Shown: in pieces, positions 55,806-62,926 of the stretch
Layout: each line of letters starts with the position of its first letter
Position numbering within the stretch: position 1 is the stretch's first letter
Origin: Chryseobacterium gleum
GTDB taxonomy: Bacteria > Bacteroidota > Bacteroidia > Flavobacteriales > Flavobacteriaceae
Length of the DNA stretch: 64,000 nucleotides
Direction of reading: 5' to 3'
Assembly: GCA_945881885.1 (NCBI GenBank)
Contig: CAMCVI010000005.1
Span: 62,001-126,000 of the forward strand
Made by a program: the position numbers and the translations under genes
The notes under the pieces: generated by a model
The model's database searches: none
Seen by the model: only the letters and a program-made list of their open reading frames with translations
What the model was told of the DNA's origin: nothing

Positions 55806-56633
55806 ATGCGATTTTATATTTTACTTTTATTAAGTGTTACCACATTTAGTTTTGCACAAGAAATAAACGATGCAGAAATTGAACTGGTTAATATTAAAAG
55901 CAAACCAAAAATCGCAACTATTTTAAAAAGATTGAACAAGCAATTGTTAAAAACAACTGATACTACAAGTTTTGAATTCGACTTGCGTCAAATAAATTTA
56001 AAAAATTTTGATACTTTAATTAATAGAAAAGAAGCACAAATTATTAAAATTACTAATTTCAGTAATACTTTTTCAAAAAAAAATTTGATTGAAAATAAAG
56101 ACAATTGGTTTTCAAATTTTAAAGAGATTTTTAAAGCATATAGTTCTGAAGAATCTCCAATTGGATGGCTTTCTGGTTTTCCAATTCGTAAAAATTTAAC
56201 AACTGCCGAATTAGATTTTTTTATTCATCCAAACGGATACGAATTTACCAGAGAATGGTTAGATGATGATGAATTATTGGTAACTTTTGAATCGAAAGGG
56301 TTTTATAAAGGCAATTTTATTGTGGATAAAAATTACAATTTATTGCAATTAAATTATGAAACACAACAACCTTATCCGTTTTTTTATACAAGTGAAGGGA
56401 GTATAGGGAAAAACCATAAATTCACATCAAATTGGATATATCAAAGAGAAAAAGTAGCTATGAATTTTGAAATTGTCAAAAACAAAATGGTTTTAAAATC
56501 CTTAAGTATTGAAGAAAAATTACGCGATTTTACGTTTAAACGATTTGATGAAAAAGGCGTTACTTTCACAGATATCAATCAGTTTTATACGAATATAAAA
56601 TTGGTGAATAAGAAGCTTTCAGAAGAGTATTAA
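55806..56633 (+). CDS. Secreted protein of unknown function
   Basis: Not recognised. The 275 residues begin with a signal peptide (MRFYILLLLSVTTFSFAQ). The rest is soluble and beta-rich, with charged stretches (IEHK-type repeats absent). Distinctive words are DTTSFEFDLRQINLKNFD, PIGWLSGFPIRKNLTTAELD, FIHPNGYEFTREWLDDDELL and SNWIYQREKVAMNFEIVKNK. The segment VTFESKGFYKGNFIVDKNYNLLQLNYE resembles the periplasmic lipid-binding type folds (shell of curved strands), but that is only an impression. It is a single-gene unit, and no family name comes to mind. Confidence 0.55.
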   Translation: MRFYILLLLSVTTFSFAQEINDAEIELVNIKSKPKIATILKRLNKQLLKTTDTTSFEFDLRQINLKNFDTLINRKEAQIIKITNFSNTFSKKNLIENKDNWFSNFKEIFKAYSSEESPIGWLSGFPIRKNLTTAELDFFIHPNGYEFTREWLDDDELLVTFESKGFYKGNFIVDKNYNLLQLNYETQQPYPFFYTSEGSIGKNHKFTSNWIYQREKVAMNFEIVKNKMVLKSLSIEEKLRDFTFKRFDEKGVTFTDINQFYTNIKLVNKKLSEEY

Positions 56634-56640
56634 AAAGCTA

Positions 56641-56708
56641 ACCACGAATTCTCGAATTAAACGCATTTTTGAAAAATTTGTATCGACCAAGTCGATAATT
56701 AATTCGAA
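56641..56708. repeat. Dispersed intergenic repeat, copy B
   Basis: Starts CCACGAATTCTCGAATT and ends GTCGATAATTAATTCGAAT, matching copy A at 10005-10077 in its outer parts. An AGTGGC word follows at 56731, inverted to the opening word. It contains the dyad ATCGACCAAGTCGAT. It lies between convergent genes. Confidence 0.65.
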
Positions 56709-56745
56709 TTTACTTTTTTATTTTTTAATTAGTGGCAATAAAAAA

Positions 56746-57882
56746 TTAAAAAATTCTTTTTATTAACGCTTTAAGAAACAAGCGTTGTGGACACATCCAT
56801 ATGACTTGTAAATCTTCCCAAAAAGTAGTTTCTTCATCTAAAAATTTTAAAATCAATGGTGCTTTTCCGGTTTTAAACATACTTGAAAAAATAGCACTTC
56901 CGTATTGATTTGTTTTAAATAAAATGTCTATCAATAATAAATCGTAAAACCAAAATTTGTTGATTTTATGAAATTTTGTAAAATCATTTTCTGTTCGTAA
57001 AAAAGCTACCAATTTCTTCGATTTTTTTGCCGAATTTTTAAATGTATAGCCTGTACTGGCTTTGCTCCATCCGCCTGCAGAACCAATATTTATAATGTTT
57101 TTGCTGTTGCTTTTCCAGAAAGGAAAACAGGTCATTGGAATATTGCCTTGTTCTTTTTCTACGATTTCATATTCGGTTATGCCTAATTTTTGAATGTAGT
57201 TTTCAATTTCCGTTTCGTAAGCTTCTTTTGAAAGTAAATCTTTTGAAAACAAAGTATATTCTAACAAAGCTTCAGTTGAAGAAGTTGGTAAAATATACAT
57301 AAATCGCGTATTTCCTTTTTGTGCTATTGAAAAATCCATAAAAGTTGGGCAATCTTCAGTAAAAACGGCTTCTTTACTTTTGATAAACCAACCGATAAAA
57401 TGTTGCTGCACCAGCGGAAATTTAGTTTGCGCGTTTACGAGTTCAGACGAGTAAATGCTGTTGAAAACTTGATTGCAAGTAAACAATTTGGTTTTTGTTT
57501 TTACTAAACAATGGTCGGCTAATTCTTTATAATTGAGAACCTCATCTTGAAAAATTTCAATGTTGGATTGTTGGCTTATTTTATCTAAAATTAATTTATA
57601 AAAATCCGCACTTTTTATCATTTTATAGGAGTACGGAAACAATTCTAGTTGATTTGTGAAATTATCGTTTTTAAACCAAGCTTGTTGCCAATTTTTGGTT
57701 GTAATTTCGTCAAATAAATTTTCGGAATCCCAAAAACACCACGTTCTGTCGTTTTTGTTTTTCGCATCTGAATCTATCAACAGTATTTTTTTATCTGAAA
57801 ATCGACCAGATTGAATCATTTCAAAAAGGGTCAATAATGCCGATAAACCGTTTCCGGTAAATATGTAATGATAGTGTTTCAT
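56746..57882 (-). CDS. crtY: Lycopene beta-cyclase
   Basis: FAD-dependent enzyme that closes the rings of lycopene in the cytoplasmic membrane to form beta-carotene, leading to zeaxanthin-type yellow pigments. The 378 residues begin with a dinucleotide-binding segment (YHYIFTGNGLSALLTLFEM, then LLIDSD) and have DRTWCFWDSEN, a hallmark of lycopene cyclases, together with FIGWFIKSKEAVF, PTFMDFSIAQKGNTRFMYILPTSS and INIGSAGGWSKASTGYTF (partially quoted here). No other carotenoid gene is in the window. It lies three bases after the outer-membrane protein gene in the same direction. Confidence 0.92.
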   Translation of the reverse strand: MKHYHYIFTGNGLSALLTLFEMIQSGRFSDKKILLIDSDAKNKNDRTWCFWDSENLFDEITTKNWQQAWFKNDNFTNQLELFPYSYKMIKSADFYKLILDKISQQSNIEIFQDEVLNYKELADHCLVKTKTKLFTCNQVFNSIYSSELVNAQTKFPLVQQHFIGWFIKSKEAVFTEDCPTFMDFSIAQKGNTRFMYILPTSSTEALLEYTLFSKDLLSKEAYETEIENYIQKLGITEYEIVEKEQGNIPMTCFPFWKSNSKNIINIGSAGGWSKASTGYTFKNSAKKSKKLVAFLRTENDFTKFHKINKFWFYDLLLIDILFKTNQYGSAIFSSMFKTGKAPLILKFLDEETTFWEDLQVIWMCPQRLFLKALIKRIF

Positions 57883-57885
57883 GTG

Positions 57886-58626
57886 TTACATTCTGATAGA
57901 AAAACCAAAAGCAGCGTAATAGCTTGGTGCATTTTTAGTAACTCCGAATCCTGATGACAAATCTAACATAAAATTATCATTAATCAAATAGGTTATTCCT
58001 CCATCAATAGAATGATTTGCAGTTGCATTTTCAGGCAAAAATCCAAAAACTTCAATATAACTTCCTATTCTTTCTGACATAGAATAACTTGTTGCAATGG
58101 TATAAATAAATGTCGCTTCGGGCGAGTTTCCGTTCCATTCGCTACCTAAATTATAACTAAACGACATTTTTTCTGAAAGGGTGTGTTGCATTACAAAACG
58201 AAATTCGGCCGCTGTAAATTCATTTTTATATTTTGAAGACGCAAAATTTGGTAATCCGATGTGTCCTATAAATGAAGTTTTAGGGAAAATTCCCTTTTCT
58301 TCAGCAATTTTAATTTTACAACCTACAAGCACCGGGTTTAATCCTGAAATTTCAGAATCAAAATTTTTCTCAATTGAAAATTCAGTGATTAATCGCAATT
58401 CAAAATTTTCGTTGACGCCATATTTCCATAAACTAGATGGCAAAGTTATGGTGTTACTGTTAGCATAGTTTTTTTGAAAACTGAATCCGTTTTCTACTTG
58501 AAACATTTTTTTTGGAACTAAATAAGGTGTTTCTGTTTGGTCAGGTCTATCCGTTTGTATGGATTCATTTTCTTGACTGAAACCAAAAAATGGCAACCAA
58601 ATTATAAATGGTATGATTTTTTTCAT
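57886..58626 (-). CDS. Outer-membrane protein, transporter-like (MetA-pathway type)
   Basis: A 246-residue exported protein with signal peptide MKKIIPFIIWLPFFGFSQE and the typical opening SIQTDRPDQTETPYLVPKK of the family called transporter (phenol degradation MetA-like barrel). Strands such as FQVENGFSFQKNYAN, FELRLITEFSIEK, TSFIGHIGLPNF and YYAAFGFSIRM agree with a 12-strand or similar barrel. The cargo is unknown. It is the first gene of a two-gene unit with crtY, and its -7 box lies inside an 8+8 bp dyad. Confidence 0.8.
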   Translation of the reverse strand: MKKIIPFIIWLPFFGFSQENESIQTDRPDQTETPYLVPKKMFQVENGFSFQKNYANSNTITLPSSLWKYGVNENFELRLITEFSIEKNFDSEISGLNPVLVGCKIKIAEEKGIFPKTSFIGHIGLPNFASSKYKNEFTAAEFRFVMQHTLSEKMSFSYNLGSEWNGNSPEATFIYTIATSYSMSERIGSYIEVFGFLPENATANHSIDGGITYLINDNFMLDLSSGFGVTKNAPSYYAAFGFSIRM

Positions 58627-58634
58627 ATATATAA

Positions 58635-58654
58635 TTTTTAGACAAATCTAAAAA
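58635..58654 (-). promoter_or_regulatory. Putative DtxR-family operator overlapping a -7 box
   Basis: TTTTTAGACAAATCTAAAAA is a perfect inverted repeat with 8-base arms and a 4-base centre. On the minus strand it contains TAGATTTG, a match to the -7 element TAnnTTTG, of the outer-membrane protein/crtY operon, so a bound repressor would block it. It sits in the divergent spacer next to the dtxR-type gene. Confidence 0.7.
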
Positions 58655-58681
58655 TATTTTTTTAAATCCGTAAATTTATTT

Positions 58682-58689
58682 TACATTTG
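58682..58689 (+). promoter_or_regulatory. Candidate -7 element of the dtxR-type gene
   Basis: TACATTTG followed by C, 17 bases before the ATG at 58707. It lies 28 bases from the dyad, so the same protein could influence both divergent genes. Confidence 0.5.
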
Positions 58690-58706
58690 CTTTTCAAATA
58701 TACAAA

Positions 58707-59354
58707 ATGACCACTTCTGAAGAAAATTATTTAAAAGTTATTTATCATTTGTCAAACCTATCACCAAAGGGCGTGAATACAAATGCTATTGCGGCTATGT
58801 TAGATACAAAAGCTTCGTCAGTAACAGATATGTTAAAAAAATTATCAGAAAAAGAATGTGTAAATTATCAAAAATACCAAGGTGTTTCATTAACGGAGAA
58901 AGGGAAATTAAATGCCAAAATAATTGTTAGAAAACATCGTTTGTGGGAAGTTTTTTTAGTTGAAAAGCTAGGTTTCGCCTGGGACGAAGTGCATGAAGTT
59001 GCGGAAGAATTAGAGCACATACAATCCGAAAAATTAATCAATCAATTGGATCAGTTTTTAAATTTTCCGAGTTTTGATCCTCATGGCGATCCTATTCCGA
59101 ATGCAAAAGGCGAAATAAAAAAAATAGATAAGCAATTGGTTTCTGAAATTGAAATTGGTAAAACCTTTACTTGTGTGGGTGTAAAAGATACTTCAGTTGA
59201 TTTTTTACAATATTTAAACAAACAAAGCATTTCATTAGGTACAAAAATGAAAGTATTAGAAAAAGAACCTTTCGATGGAACACTTAAAATTGAAATTAAC
59301 AATAGCGTTTTGGTCATATCGGATAAAATAGCAAATAATTTATTTGTAAAATAA
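58707..59354 (+). CDS. DtxR/MntR-family metal-dependent transcriptional regulator
   Basis: A 215-residue cytosolic repressor that senses Fe(II) or Mn(II). It has the winged helix region YLKVIYHLSNLSPKGV, NAIAAMLDTKASSVTDMLKKLSEK, then LTEKGKLNAKIIVRKHRLWEVFLVEKLGF, HEVAEELEHIQSEKLINQLD with the metal-binding His and Glu, and a C-terminal FeoA-like SH3 domain (about 145-215, ETGK-type words). Length is normal for the three-domain form. Whether iron or manganese is the effector cannot be read directly; the neighbouring ZIP gene and the FeoB region suggest iron or manganese. Confidence 0.92.
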   Translation: MTTSEENYLKVIYHLSNLSPKGVNTNAIAAMLDTKASSVTDMLKKLSEKECVNYQKYQGVSLTEKGKLNAKIIVRKHRLWEVFLVEKLGFAWDEVHEVAEELEHIQSEKLINQLDQFLNFPSFDPHGDPIPNAKGEIKKIDKQLVSEIEIGKTFTCVGVKDTSVDFLQYLNKQSISLGTKMKVLEKEPFDGTLKIEINNSVLVISDKIANNLFVK

Positions 59355-59362
59355 TAAAAATA

Positions 59363-59405
59363 CAGGTTTTAGGAATTTTAATGATTTCTAAAATCTGTGT
59401 TTTAA
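59363..59405 (+). terminator. Hairpin between the dtxR-type gene and the ZIP transporter gene
   Basis: CAGGTTTTAGGAA and TTTCTAAAATCTG pair over 13 positions (two G-U) around nine bases, followed by TGTTTT. It may end the regulator message or reduce read-through into the ZIP gene, which begins 14 bases later. Confidence 0.5.
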
Positions 59406-59418
59406 AAATTAAAATTAA

Positions 59419-60237
59419 ATGTACAACGATTTAATAAAATATTTAGAGGGAATTGACCCTATTTTAGCAGCTCTTTACGCTACTACGTTTACTTGGTTAG
59501 TTACTGCCGCTGGTTCATCTTTAGTTTTCTTTTTTAAAACTATGAGCCGTGCTGTTTTAGACGGAATGTTAGGTTTTACTGGCGGTGTGATGGTAGCGGC
59601 AAGTTACTGGAGTTTATTAGCACCAGCTATAGAAATGAGCGAAGGCGAGGGATTTACAAAAGTAATTCCAGCTGCCTCTGGGTTTTTAATGGGTGCTTTG
59701 TTTTTATTTGCTTTAGATAAAACATTACCACATTTGCATATTAATTTTAAAGAAACAGAAGGCATTAAGTCGCCTTGGCAACGAACTACTTTATTAGTGT
59801 TGGCAATTACTTTACACAATATTCCAGAAGGTTTGGCAGTTGGTGTATTGTTTGGGGGTGTAGCAGCTGGTATTCCTGAAGCATCTATTGCTGGTGCGGT
59901 AACTTTAGCGATAGGTATTGGAATTCAAAATTTTCCTGAAGGAATTGCAGTTTCTATGCCTTTACGACGAATGGGAATGAGTCGTAGAAAAAGTTTTATG
60001 TACGGACAATCGTCTGCCATTGTGGAACCTATTGCGGGCGTTTTTGGCGCGCTTGCTGTAACGTTTTTCACACCAATTTTACCTTATGCCTTAGCTTTTG
60101 CAGCTGGTGCCATGATTTTTGTTGTTGTAGAAGAAGTAATCCCGGAAACGCAACAAGATAAAAATACCGATATTGCGACTTTAGGATTTATTGCAGGATT
60201 TATTGTAATGATGAGTTTGGATGTGGCTTTGGGATAA
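59419..60237 (+). CDS. ZIP-family metal transporter
   Basis: Integral membrane protein of 272 residues with eight predicted segments that probably brings divalent metal (Zn, Fe or Mn) into the cytosol. The metal-site motifs are LHNIPEGLAVG in segment IV and QNFPEGIAVS in segment V, and VVVEEVIPE in the final part. It resembles the GufA/ZupT subgroup of prokaryotic ZIP proteins. It follows the DtxR-type regulator in the same direction, which suggests metal-dependent control, but a hairpin lies between. Confidence 0.93.
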   Translation: MYNDLIKYLEGIDPILAALYATTFTWLVTAAGSSLVFFFKTMSRAVLDGMLGFTGGVMVAASYWSLLAPAIEMSEGEGFTKVIPAASGFLMGALFLFALDKTLPHLHINFKETEGIKSPWQRTTLLVLAITLHNIPEGLAVGVLFGGVAAGIPEASIAGAVTLAIGIGIQNFPEGIAVSMPLRRMGMSRRKSFMYGQSSAIVEPIAGVFGALAVTFFTPILPYALAFAAGAMIFVVVEEVIPETQQDKNTDIATLGFIAGFIVMMSLDVALG

Positions 60238-60273
60238 TATTGACCACAATCTTTTATTTCAAAACTAGCTAAG

Positions 60274-60290
60274 TTTAGAAAAAATCTAAA
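60274..60290. repeat. TTTAGA/TCTAAA inverted repeat between convergent genes
   Basis: TTTAGAAAAAATCTAAA, with the same arms as the operator at 58635-58654 but a five-base centre. It lies between the ZIP gene and the TonB receptor gene, both ending here, so it may instead be a weak terminator. Confidence 0.4.
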
Positions 60291-60298
60291 TAAAATAG

Positions 60299-62530
60299 TT
60301 ACAGTTTTAAACCTAAAGAGACATAAAAACTTCGTCCTTCTCCCGGAAGAATTCCTGGTCCCGGATATCCCCCTGCTCTTCTTGTAGCGTAGTTTTTATC
60401 CAAAAGATTGTTTACTCCAACTCTAACATTGTAATGTTTTAAGAATTTATATTCTGAGGAAAAATCCATTACTTGGTATTGCTCTAATTGTCCTGTTAAT
60501 CCATTAGAAGACGCTGCAACTGTATTGTTTGCATCAGTAAAAATTTTACCAGACATTCTGTATTGTAATGTAGAAGAAAAATTATTGTTTCCCCAAGAAA
60601 GACCAAAATTATGTATGTATCTAGGGGCATTTTCAACTCTATTTCCCGTAAGATTGGTTTCTTTAATTATTACATTTGGAGCCGTGCCAGTAGCGCTAAA
60701 AACACTAAAATCAGTATAGCGGCTATCAATGAAACTGATGGATGCAAAAAGATCTAGGTTACCATATGGTTTTTCTATTTGGAAGAAACGTGTAATATTC
60801 AAATTAAAAAAGCCTTCAATTCCTTTATTAATGGTTTCTCCTAAATTTGTTCTGAATAAGAAAGTTCCTTGAGTGGGATCATTATTAATAAATTGTCTAA
60901 CACCACCTATTCTATTATTGTAACTTAAATAAAATAAACTAAAATCAAAATTTAAATAGTTTTTATATGTTCCTCTAAAACCCAAATCCGCATTAAAACC
61001 GCTTGCATCTTTTAAGTTAAGGTCAACTACATCAGTAACTGCTGGCGGGGTAAAATCTGAAAATAATACAGGTCTAAATGCTTGAGTAATATTGGCATAA
61101 ATATTAGTAGATATAAATTTATATTCTAATCCTAATCCAAATAAAGGTTGGTTTCTTGCTATAGATTTAACCGGCATGGCAATGTCGTTACCATTGTTAA
61201 TGCCAAATCTTCCTTCTCCAGTATTTTTAATGTATTCATAACGAACTCCCGGAGTAACACTGAATTTTTCAGACACTTTAAACTGATTTTCTGCAAAAAC
61301 AGCTACATTTTCTGTCGTAAAATCTAAATCTCTTGCATATCTTCCTTCAATTGATAAATTAAAATCAGCACCAGTTGTTCCTTTTCCGTCTTGAACTCGT
61401 TGCGTATTGGCTTTATAAAGTCTGGCTCCGAAAGCAAGATTATTATCTATTTTACCTAGTTTGTATTTATAAATATTTCGATTTTCAATACCGAAATTTT
61501 TATAATAATCACGGTCAACACGTCTATTTGCAAAATCATTAGTAGCAGGGTTAATTACATCTTCAATATTGGGAGTAGCAGTAAATCCTGTGCTATTACG
61601 CTCACCTATTAGTCCAAAAAGTTTGTTATTAGATGAAAAACGGTCGTTGACTTTAGTGTCAAAATTGACAGCAAATACATTCCAAGGTGTACCAAACCAA
61701 TTTCTTTCTCTATTTGATTGTTGTGGGTTATTTTCAAATTGATTATCGGTTAGTCCACCAGCTTGTTCCATTTTGTAGTCCATGTTTGTATATTCTGCTG
61801 TAAGTTTGGTTTTTTCTGTAAAATGGTAAGCTATGAAAGCATGTGTATTTCTGACTGAATAATCACTGTTTTCTCTCCAGCCGTCACCACTTCTCGAATG
61901 ATTGTAAATATAGTATGAAAACCGCTTGTGTTTGCCGCCAATGGCATTATAGCTACTCATTAATCCATAGCTACCCGCCGTATTTTGTGTTTCAAATGAA
62001 AACGGTTTTTTGGTTTCTCTTTTGATTACGTAATTTAACATCCCGCCAAATTGTGGTCCAAATTGAAGTGCTGATCCGCCACGTACTAATTCTATTGTTT
62101 CAACGGCCTCTAAAGGTGGATTATAATATGCTTCAGGATACCCAAAAACATCTGAAGAAATATCGTATCCATTTTGTCGGGTATTCAATTCCCAACTTCT
62201 ATTAGGACTTAAACCACGAACACCTACATTAATTTGTATACCAGAACCCTCATTTTCCCAAATAGTAACTCCAGGAATTCTTGAAAAAATTTCTCTAGCG
62301 TTATTAGTTGTGAAATTTCCATTAATATTAGAAAGTCTTAAAACTTCATTTTTTTTACCCGAAAAAAGAACATTTTCTTTTATTTCTGGCATTCTTTCAG
62401 GACTTTGTTGTTTTGCTTTAATGATAACAGGTTCTATTTTGTAGATGGTATCGGTGCTTGTAACTTTTTGGTTTTGGCTTATTGAAACAACACTAATTAA
62501 TGTGGTTAAGATAATTATTATTTTTTTCAT
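60299..62530 (-). CDS. FecA-like TonB-dependent outer-membrane receptor
   Basis: A 743-residue outer-membrane receptor for iron complexes. From MKKIIIILTTLISVVSIS (the nine-residue track extension is rejected) it has a signal peptide, then a plug domain with REIFSRIPGVTIWENEGSG, VGVRGLSPNRSWELNTRQNG and ETIELVRGGSALQFGPQFGG, which is typical of the ferric dicitrate receptor FecA. The barrel ends with ARRAGGYPGPGILPGEGRSF and a final FYVSLGLKL. No FecI/FecR pair is in the window. It lies downstream of feoB and the FeoB-associated gene. Confidence 0.9.
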   Translation of the reverse strand: MKKIIIILTTLISVVSISQNQKVTSTDTIYKIEPVIIKAKQQSPERMPEIKENVLFSGKKNEVLRLSNINGNFTTNNAREIFSRIPGVTIWENEGSGIQINVGVRGLSPNRSWELNTRQNGYDISSDVFGYPEAYYNPPLEAVETIELVRGGSALQFGPQFGGMLNYVIKRETKKPFSFETQNTAGSYGLMSSYNAIGGKHKRFSYYIYNHSRSGDGWRENSDYSVRNTHAFIAYHFTEKTKLTAEYTNMDYKMEQAGGLTDNQFENNPQQSNRERNWFGTPWNVFAVNFDTKVNDRFSSNNKLFGLIGERNSTGFTATPNIEDVINPATNDFANRRVDRDYYKNFGIENRNIYKYKLGKIDNNLAFGARLYKANTQRVQDGKGTTGADFNLSIEGRYARDLDFTTENVAVFAENQFKVSEKFSVTPGVRYEYIKNTGEGRFGINNGNDIAMPVKSIARNQPLFGLGLEYKFISTNIYANITQAFRPVLFSDFTPPAVTDVVDLNLKDASGFNADLGFRGTYKNYLNFDFSLFYLSYNNRIGGVRQFINNDPTQGTFLFRTNLGETINKGIEGFFNLNITRFFQIEKPYGNLDLFASISFIDSRYTDFSVFSATGTAPNVIIKETNLTGNRVENAPRYIHNFGLSWGNNNFSSTLQYRMSGKIFTDANNTVAASSNGLTGQLEQYQVMDFSSEYKFLKHYNVRVGVNNLLDKNYATRRAGGYPGPGILPGEGRSFYVSLGLKL

Positions 62531-62554
62531 TTTATTTAGATTAATTCTACACAA

Positions 62555-62587
62555 CAAAATTAATTACTTAATCTTATTTAGACAAAT
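62555..62587 (-). promoter_or_regulatory. Candidate promoter of the TonB receptor with a DtxR-like half site
   Basis: On the minus strand TTTG (62583-62586) and TAATTTTG (62555-62562) are 20 bases apart. The plus strand here reads TTTAGACAAAT (62577-62587), the same 11 bases as in the dyad at 58635-58654, although its second arm is imperfect. A further TTTAGATTAATTCTA is at 62535. Confidence 0.5.
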
Positions 62588-62761
62588 TAAAAATAAACTT
62601 TTTTTAAAGATTTTAAACTTTTAAATATTATTAAATATTTGAGGTAAATTGTAGTATAAAATTAAATTTAATTGTTAATATTTATCCAATTAAATTTAAT
62701 TAAGAACACTTTTTTGAATATTAAAAATGTTGCAAATCTTTTTTTTTTTGAATTAAAGCTA

Positions 62762-62896
62762 TCAATGACAATTACAGTCATCACCGCAACCTTTTTTATT
62801 TGCTTTTTTCTTCCAAAAGAATTTTCTAATCAAAAAAACAATAGCTAAAGTTAGACAGGCGTAGGTTAAAATATCTTGTAAACTCATAAATTCCAT
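62762..62896 (-). CDS. FeoB-associated Cys-rich membrane protein
   Basis: A 44-residue protein not present in the ORF track. It begins MEFMSLQDILTYACLTLA, has one transmembrane segment (LTYACLTLAIVFLI), a basic stretch RKFFWKKKANKKG and ends in CGDDCNCH. This matches the small FeoB-associated Cys-rich proteins that follow feoB in many Bacteroidota and Firmicutes. It lies 30 bases after feoB on the same strand. Whether it takes part in ferrous iron uptake is inferred from position. Confidence 0.85.
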   Translation of the reverse strand: MEFMSLQDILTYACLTLAIVFLIRKFFWKKKANKKGCGDDCNCH

Positions 62897-62926
62897 TTTT
62901 AAATTTTAAAATCGGTGTTTAAATAA

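Noticed and set aside
56746-58626. Carotenoid biosynthetic cluster
   Set aside because: Only crtY is present; no phytoene synthase, desaturase or hydroxylase gene lies in the window.
60274-60290. A second DtxR operator at the ZIP/TonB receptor junction
   Set aside because: The centre is five bases rather than four and it lies at the 3' ends of both genes, where a repressor would have no promoter to act on; listed only as a repeat.
62531-62761. Possible small RNA in the spacer upstream of the TonB receptor
   Set aside because: The spacer has inverted AAATTTAATT-type words but no GC stem or clear terminator; I see only promoter-type sequence.
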